Below are positions 21,601 through 30,600 of a DNA stretch of 64,000 nt, in pieces; the stretch's first letter is position 1; each line of letters opens with the position of its first letter. A program made the position numbers and the translations under genes. Source of the stretch: Verrucomicrobiota bacterium (lineage in GTDB: Bacteria; Verrucomicrobiota; Verrucomicrobiia; Opitutales; Opitutaceae); NCBI GenBank assembly GCA_023416735.1, contig JAEZGX010000002.1, forward strand, positions 175,049 to 239,048. The letters run 5' to 3'. A model generated the notes under the pieces. The model had not been told where the DNA came from. It was given only the letters and a program-made list of their open reading frames with translations, and made no database searches.

Positions 21601-24600
21601 CGTGAAGGTGGATTGATCGAGCGAGGCGTCGCCCGCGTTGATGGCGGGAGAAATGGACGAGAGAGAGAAGTCGTTCAGGCCGGCGTCGGTGAAGAGCGGG
21701 GTGTCGGAACGGTTGTTGGTGCCGCCAAGCGTTGAGAACCCCTCGATGATTGAATGGCTGATCGTCTTGGTGCCCTGGTTGAAGATTTGCTGTTCCTCGA
21801 CGGTGATCGGCGGGTTGCGGGTGTAGCGGCCGCGATTGCCCCAGAGGATGGCGTTGTGGACGACGAGTGAATCGCCGGTGTTGTGGATGGCGCCGGTGCC
21901 GTTGATGGCCTGGTTGTAGGCGATCGTAGATTGGAGGATTTCGAGAATGCCGCCGCGGCCGCTGTAAACATGCAAAACGCCGCCGTAGTTGGACGTGTTG
22001 TTCGCGACGACGGTGTTGCGGAGCGTGAGCTGGCCGCCGAAGACGGAGAGGAGCTCTTCGCCGGAATTGCCGAGGACGGTGCAGCGGTCGAGCGTGACCT
22101 GGCCGCCGCCGAGGGAGATGAGGCGGTTGGAGTTGGGGTTGTTGATGAAGTAGCTGTCGCTGACGAGCGCGGAGCCGCCGGTGATCGAAAGGGCGCGACC
22201 GCCGCCTTGAAACGTGCTGCCGACGATCGTGACGGAGCCGGAGGAAATCTGGACGCCGCCTTCGCGGTTGCCGCGGAAGATGCAGTTTTCGAAGCGCGGG
22301 CTGGCTTCGCCTGTCACGTAGGCGCCGCTGGCGTAGGAATCGCGGAAGACGCAATTGCGGAACGTCGGGTTGGCGGGACCGTAGAATACGACCGGCGAGT
22401 AGCTGGCGGTGAACGTGACGCCGTCGAAAAGGGCTCCGGGTTTGGCCGCGCGGCCGACGAACTGACCGCTGAGGATGGTGGATTCGTTTGAGCCGCGATC
22501 GGCAATGTCGGTGGCGTCGGATTCGAAGCCGCCGTAAACCTCGATGTCGGCGCGCAGGGTGCCGCCGCCCGAGTAGCTGCCGCGTTTCACCCAGATTTCG
22601 GCGCTGTCGGGTGCATATTTGTAAGCCCACTCGAAGGAGCGGACGGCGGTGGCCCAGGAGGAACCGGTGCCATTGGCGGCGGGGCTGGCGGCGTCGACAT
22701 AGACGCGCGGGCGCACGGTCGGAGTGATGGAGAGGCGCGCGGACGTGTAGCCGCCGATGCGCCAGGCGTAGCCGCCGGTGTCGGAGAGGCTGACATTAGC
22801 GAGAGAGAGCGTGGAGCCGCTGGCGGTGGCGGTGATCGAGAGGCGGGCGTTGCCGGGATTCGCGGGATCGATGACCTCGTAGGCGGTGCCGTTCCAGCGC
22901 AGCCAGGTGATGTTCGTGCCTGCGGTGCCGGTGACGGTGAACTCGGCGGTGCGACGCACGTAGGTCTGGGTGCTGAGCGGGATGGACGTCAGCTGAAGAG
23001 CGGATTGAGCGGTGCCGCGGAAATCGTAGGCGCCGAGGTCGGGCGTGCCGGCGCGCTCGGCGAGCAGAAGATCGAGCGGACTACTGGTGGCGGCGGAGCC
23101 GGTGGCGACGGCGGGCGAATAGGCGGTGAGCGTGTAGTCGCCGGTGCTGGCGTCGGTGAAGAGCGGATTGCTGGCGGAGTTGCCGGTGCCGCCGAGCGTG
23201 GCGAAGTCCTCGATCAGATTGTGATCGAACGTCAGGGTGCCGCCGCTGCGCTTGAGTTGCTGCAGTTCGACGGAGTCGCGCGCGTTCGTGGAGCGGTTGC
23301 CCCAAAAGATGGAATTGGCGACGGCGAGTTCGCCGTTGTGCTGTTCGACCAACCGACGGGTCTCGCCGGTGCGGTCCCCGGAAGCGATCGGCGGCACGAT
23401 GTTGTCGACGACCGTGAGGTGACGGAACGTCGTGGCGACGGTCATCCGCAGAAACTGGATGGCGTTGGCGGCGACGAGGGAGTCGGTGATGAAAAGCGGG
23501 CCGCCGGCGGAGTTGATCAGTGTGCCGTTGCCGGCGTTGTCGGTGAAGCGGGAGCGCGTGATGGTGCTCGGCAGGCTGCTGTCGAAATTATCGATGCCGG
23601 TGTGCAGCAGATAGAACTGATCCCGAACGGCGTTCTGGGTAAACACGGAGTCCTCGATCGTGAACGCGCCGTCGCGCGCGGCGGAAACGAGCGTGCCGCG
23701 GTTGGCGGTGAACGTGCCGCGGATGATGCGGGCGGAACTGAGGTAACGCGTGGAGATGACGGGACCGTCGTTGTTGGTGAACGTGCAGTCTTCGAACAGA
23801 CCGGAGCTGCTGACGTCGAACATGACGGCGCCGGCGAAACCTCCCACGCCGCCCGGGGTGTTTTCGAAGCGGCACTGGCGGAAGAAAACGACGACGCCGC
23901 GCTGGTATTGCTGCGCGACGTTGCCCGTGCGGAACGTGATGCCCTCGAAGCCCGTGCTGGCGTCGAAGACCAGAGTGGTGCCGTCGCCCGTCGCGACGCT
24001 GTTGCCCGTGACGATGACGGGGTTGGCCGTGGGGTTGCTCACCTCGCGTTGAGCGGCGGAGCCGGTGGCGGGATAGCCGCCGCGGAAATAGCGAGCGGGT
24101 TTTAGGGTGAGGTTGGGATTGGCGTAGGTGCCGGCGGCGATGCGGATCTCGAGGGCGGCGTCGGGGAGATTGTTGGCGGCGGCGAGAGAGTTGAGGGCGG
24201 AGCCCCAGCTGGAGCCGGTGCCGCCGGCGGGCGCGGCGGCGTCGACGTAAACGATCCGGCGCGGAGTGACGGTGAACGTGAACGACGGCGAGACGTAGCC
24301 GAGCGACGCGATGCGATAGCGGTAGTTGCCCGTGTGCGTGGCGGTGGCGTTGGCGACGGTGAGTGTGCTCGTCGAGCCGGTCGTCGTGAGGCTGAAACCG
24401 GCGCCGGAAACGAGCACCCAGTTGCCGCCGACGAGACGTTCCCACGCAACATTGGCGCCGAGGTTTGCGCCGCTGATCACGAAGCTTGCGGTCGCGCCGG
24501 AGAAGACGGTGGTCGAGGCCGGGGCGCGAGCGAGTTGGATAGGAGCGAGGGTGTCGTTCTCGGAAGATTCGAAAGCGCCGAGATCGAGGCCGGAGCCTTG

Positions 24601-27600
24601 GAGGCGTCCGGGGAAGCCGGCGAGAGGTGAAATGGCCTCGAGATCGGCGGCAACGCCGCGACCCAGCGCGGGAGAGCGGGCGGCGAGACCGTAGGGATTG
24701 AGGGCGCCGGAGGTGAAGAGCGGATCGTAGGGTTGGTTGCCGGTGCCGAGATTGCTGACGAGACCCTCGACGATGGAATTGTTCAGCGCGATAGAGCCGG
24801 AGATTTGGGTGAGCTGAGCTTTTTGAACTGCCAGGGAGTCGCCGGTGAGCGTGGGGGCGGCGGTGTTGCCCCAGAGGATGGAGTTGAAAACGGTGGCGTT
24901 GGAATCCACGTAGAGGCCGCCGGCTTCGCGCACGGCGCGGTTGTGGGCGAGGGTGCAATTGACGACGGTGAGATTCTGGCCGTAGAGCGCGCCGCCGTTC
25001 GTGGCGGTGTTGCCGGTGAACACGGAGTTCGCGATCCGGAGGGCGCCGCCGAGCGCGTGGATCGCGCCGCCGTTGTTATAGGAGGCCGTGTTGTTGCGGA
25101 AGATGCTGCGATCGATGAGAACGTTGGACTGCGAGGCCTTGAGGGCGCCGCCGCCGAAGGGGCTCACGTTGTCGGCGAAAAGACAGTTGCGGAAGGTGGG
25201 GCTGGCGTTGGTGACCACGATCGCGGACTCCGTGGCATTGGCGAAGGTGCAGTGTTCGAAGACGGTCGAAACGTTGCGCAAGCTCACGAGGTTGTAGGCG
25301 CCCTTGAATTCGCAGTTGCGGAGGATGCCGCCGCCGCCAGTGGCCTGAAGGACGGAATAGGCGGCGTTCTCGCCCCGCTCGAGCGTGAAGCCATCGAGGA
25401 CCAACTGGCGGCCGACGGAACGCGCAGGGTGTTTTTGATTCGTGGGGCCGTAGTAGAAATCGCCGGTTTGGATCGCGAAGGCGCCTTGAAGGACGGACTT
25501 GTTGGCGTCGCCGAGGACGCGCTGGCTGAGGGACGTTTCGGTGCCGGCAAAGCCGCCGAAGAGCGTGACGCCGGGTTGGGCGCGAACGCGGCCGGCGATC
25601 GGGTAGGTGCCGCGGGCGACCCAGAGTTCGACGTTGGGGCCGGGCAGGTTGGCGTAGGCGTCGGCCAGCGTGCGCCAGGCGGTGTTCCAAGACAGGCCGT
25701 TGGCGGTGCCGGTAGCGCTGGCGTTGACGTAGCGGACGACAGGGGGAACGACCTTCAGTGTGATCGGCGGGAGCGCGTGGCCCGACGCGTTGACGGCGCG
25801 GACGCGCAGGCTGGGAAGGATGCTGGCGCTGCCGAGGTTGAGGGTGGCACTGGTGGCGTTGGATCCCGAACTGGTCGTAAGTGCGGTCGAAGCGGGGGAG
25901 ACCCAGCCGTTGCCGAGATTGATTTGCCAGGAGAGTGCATGGCTGGCGTCGGCGGCCCACGTGATGGTGTAGCTCTTATCGAAGAGGCTGACCATTTCTT
26001 CGGAAGACGCGGGGATGCTGGTGAAACGCAGTTCCGGTCCAGGCGTGCCGACGTAGGGCAGGGCGCCGGCGCCGAGCGCGATGGCGGGGGATTTCGGGTC
26101 GAGCGTGTAGTTGCCGTTGATCGGGTCGTTGAAGAGCGGGTGGAAGCCGAGGTTGCCGCCGGTGGTGAACGCGGTGAGCGCTTCGATGAGGGAATTCGTG
26201 ACCGTCAGGGTGCCGGCGCTGCTTTGGAGTTGGGCGGGTTCGAGCGCGGCGCCGAGTTCGGTGGCGTTGTCGCGGTTGTTCCAGAAGATGCTGCGGTCGA
26301 TGGTGAGCGTGCCGCCGTAGAAAGACTGGGCGATGCCGCCGGTGCGCTCGGTGGAGAAGTTGTCGGCGATGGTCGAGGTGGTGATGGTGACGTTGCCCTG
26401 GTAGTTATAGAGCGCGGCACCTTCGGGGCCGGTGTTTTGATAGAACAGGCTATTCTCGAAAGAGACGGTCGCGGCGGAAACGTAGACGCCGCGGTTGGCG
26501 GCGAGGCGGAAAGTGACCTGTTTGAAGGAGGCAGGCGATTGGATGCGGGCGCCGGTGCCCATTTCGTTTTCGATGATGCAATTCACGATTTGGGTTTCGC
26601 CGGCGACCAAGAGAGCCTCGCGCTTGGCGGTGCGGATCGTGAAGCCGTCGATGACTACCGGAAGCGCGCTTTCGGAGAAGGGGCCGGTGAGGACGGTGTT
26701 TTCCGCGAAGTGATACGACTCGGTGGCGTCGGGTTGGGCGCCGGTGAGGATGGTGGGATAAAGGGCGGGGTTGCGCTGCCTTTGGGACGTCTCGTAGCCT
26801 TTGAAGCCGCCGTAGAGCACCATGCCCTCGTAGAGGTAAATGATGGCTTCCTTGGAGTAGTAGGGCTCGGGGCGGTAGGTGCCCTGGGCGACCCAGATCT
26901 GAGAGTAGTCGGTGCCGGGACTGCCGTCGGGGCGGAGGTTCGTGGCGGCGCGAGCGGCGAGCGTGGCTTCGGTGATGGTCTTGAAGGCGGTGGCCCAGCT
27001 GCGTCCGTCGCCGGACGCGGAGACGACGGCGTTGACGTAGAAGCGATCGGAGCCGCGGGCGGTGAGCGTGACGGAGGCGGAGGCGGTGTTGGTGCCGCCG
27101 ACGGAGACGCGGAAGACCCAGTTGTTCCACGAGGATGGCGGTTGGTTGAGCGTGAGAGCGGCGGTGCCTTGTCCGGTGATGCGGGCATCGGTGGGCAACG
27201 TGACGAAGCCGCGGCCGTCGTTCTTGTTGACCATCCATGTGTAGGTGGCGTCGCCGCTAAGTGGGTTTTCCGGATGGAACGTGAGCGTATAAACGGGGCC
27301 GTCGGGCGTGATCTGGCGGGCTTGGGAGACGACGCTGAAAACGGAATTGGTCGTGCCTTGGAATTCGTAGGCGCCGACGTCCGGGGTGTTATTCACCTTG
27401 CGGGGGCGGCCGGCGAGATCGAGCGTGCCGATACCGGCGGCGTCGGATTTGCCGTGGTCCACGATGTCGGAGTTGGCGCTGAGGCGGAAATCGTTGTTGG
27501 CGAAATCGACGAATTTCGGGTCGTAGTCGTAGCAGGTATCGATGAAGGAATTCGAGGTGGAGCCGGTGCGGATGTAGATGTTACCGACGCGGGTTAGCTG

Positions 27601-30600
27601 GCTGGCGAACGATCCCTGGGCGCGCTCGGCACCGGTCAGCGGGTGCGTGCGGGAAAGGGCTTCGACGTTCGAATGAACCAAGGAGAGGCCGAAACTCTCC
27701 TCACGGGAGACGTAGAAACTGGCCAGTTCGAGCGGAGTGCCCGACGCGAGGAAATCGTCGGAAGCGTTTTTCCAGAAGAGGGAGTTGATGATGATGGCGG
27801 CGGCCTCGTGGTAATAGACGGCGGAGCCGAATTGGCCCGCGGTGGGATCGTCGGCGGAGTAGACGCGGCCCTCGTTCTTCGTGAACGTGCAGTTCACGAT
27901 TTGGTTGAGCATCACGTTCACGTAGAGCGCGCTGCCGGCGCCGGTCGCGGTGACGCGGTTGCGGCTGAAGAGGGAATTGTGGAAATCGGCGCGCTGTTCG
28001 CTGTCACCGTTGGTGTCGACGGCGATGGCGCCGCCTTGGTCGGAGGCGGTGTTGCTGTCGAAACGGCAGCGCTCGATGAGCAGCGGGCTGACGGCGTGGA
28101 CGGCGCCGCCGGACGCGGACGAGTTGTGAGTGAACGTGGAGTCGTAGATGCCGACTTCGGCATCGCCGGCGATGTGGACGGCGCCGCCGCTCACGGTGGC
28201 GGTGTTGGCGTTGAAGGTGACGTTGCGCAGGATGGCGGACGTGTTGAAGAGATAGGCGCCGCCGCCGGTGGCGTCTTCGCTGGAGCCATCCGCCTTGCCG
28301 GCGGTGATGGTGAATCCGTCGAGGAGGATGCTGCCGTCGGTGTTGACCTGCTTGACGACATGGTAGCTCTGCACGCCGTTCAACTGGCCGGAGAGAAGCG
28401 TGACGTTGGCAGCGACGTCGCGGTCGACGAAGACGGTTTCGGTGCCGGCGAATCCGCCGTAAGCGCGGGTGTTTTCGCCGAGGGTGAAGGCGGCGAAGCG
28501 GTCGTTGCCGGTGTCGGGTTTGTAGGTGCCGGCGGCGACCCAGATCTCGGCATTGGACTGCGCGAGCATGGCTTTGAGGTTGTCGCTGGCGTTGGCCCAG
28601 TTGCGGCCGGATTTATCGCCGGCGCCGGTCGGAGTGACGAAGTAGCGGCCGACGGCTTCCGCGGAGCCGCCGCTGGAGGTGGCGGGACTTTGCACGGCGC
28701 CGATGCTGATCGTGGTGTAATCCTGAGTGCGAGCGAGGCCGAGGAAGTCGAGTTCCTGGGACGCGGAGGGACTGAGGCCGAGACCGAAGGCGTCGCGACG
28801 GCCGTTGTTGATCAGCGGGGAGTTGATGCCGGGCAGCCAACCGTCGTGGAGCTGCGGATCGACGGACATGTTACCGCGGTCGTAAAGGTAGCGGTTGCCG
28901 ACGCCCATGACGGTGAGCTTGAACAAGTCGGTGGTGGAGGAGAAATCGGCGAGGTCGCGCAGGCGCTGGGCGACGGCGATTTCTCCGGGGCTGAGGTTGG
29001 AGCCGGAGAGATAGTGGATGTCGGGCACGCCCCAACTGTTGGTGAGGGAAGCGAGGCCTTGGACATCGGAGCCGACGATATCGGTGATGCCAACGAAAGT
29101 GAAACGATGGGCGGGCGCGGCGTCGTAAACCTTGCGGGTTGATTCGTCGAGGTTGGCGGGCGTGGCGGTATAAATGTCGGCGCCGCCGAGAGGGAAAGCG
29201 GAGCTGGTGTTGCCCCAGAGAACGGTGTTCAACACCCGCAACTCCGAGCCGAGTTCGCAGCCGACGGCGGCGGCGGGGGACGTGGAAATATTGTTGACGA
29301 CGGTGCTGTTGAGCAGCCGCAACCGGGCGCTCTGGGCGAGGGAGATCGCGCTATAGCCGGCGGAGGCGTTGGCGGAGAAGACGGAGTTGACGATTTGAGA
29401 ATCGTTGAACGCGCGGGCGGCGATCGCGCCGCCGGAACTTTCGGAGAAGTTCTCGGTGAAGAGCGTGCGGTTGGCGACGTAGTTGGCGTGGAGGGCGAAG
29501 ATCGCGCCGCCATCGCCGTAAGCGGTGTTGTGATCGAAGCGAACGTCGCTGAATCGGGTCGGCTGGGCGGGGTTGAAGAAGATATCGTAGGCCTTCTTGA
29601 CCTGCCATTCGGGGGTTTTGCGATCGAACTTGGCGTCGGCGACGAACGTGTGCTCGTAGAAAGCATACATGCCCTGGGGCGTCGCGAAGGTTTGGAACGT
29701 CGGCATGAATTCACCGACCCAGTAGTCGATGAACTTTCCGTCCACGCCCTGGACGCGAAGTTCGTTGACGATCAGGTCAGTGACATCGAGGGCGAGCGTG
29801 ACGTATTTGAGATAGCCGGTGGAGATGCCGACGTAGTTCATGGCTTCGCCGGCTCCCTTGCCGATGGCGACTTTGGTGGTGAGCGCGGCTGCGCCCTGGA
29901 GGGACAGCAGGCCGGCGCGGGGGGCGGCGATGCCGGGCATCATGGCCGCGAGATCGACCTGGCCGCTGATGGTATCGAGTGCGAACTGCGGGTTGCTGCC
30001 GAAGAGGAAACGCGCGTCGGAATTGGCCCAATTGGAAGGAGCGACGGGTGGTGTGTTGAGGTGCACGGCGCCGCCGTTGCCCTGGGAGAGATTGCGGACC
30101 ATGACGTCGCCCTCGAAAGAGCTGAACTGACCACGGCCGAAGACGGCGCCGCCGGAGTCGGCGGCGGAATTGGCGATGTAAAGGGTGGACCGGCTGGTGA
30201 CGCGCGAACGGATAATCGCGACGCCGCCGCCGAAGCCGAAGGCGTGGTTTTGGACGAAGATGCAGTCGGTGAACGTGACCGCGGTTCCGCCGGGCAACGT
30301 GGCGGATTGGATGAACGCACCGCCGCCGGCGGCTTCGCGGGTGATGGCGCGCTTGGAGCCGCCGTTGGCTGCATTGGCGGCGTCGGACATCGCCATTTCC
30401 TGCACGTAGTCGAGTGGGACGGTGGCGAGATTCTTCGCGTAGCCGGCGGTGATGAGCAGGCGATCGAGCGTGATGCCCGTGCCATCGATGATGGTGATGA
30501 CGTTGGTGACGTTGTCGGCGAAGTTCGCGTTTTCGGGATCGCGCACGGTCGCGAGGAGCGCTTGTGCGCGCGTCGTGGGCGCGGCTTCGTTGGCGAGGTA

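Noticed and set aside
18332..22630. A 1,432-codon minus-strand frame inside the giant gene
   Set aside because: It is a shifted frame of the same strand, rich in Arg/His/Pro, with no signal or domain. The giant frame carries the recognisable beta-helix motifs here.
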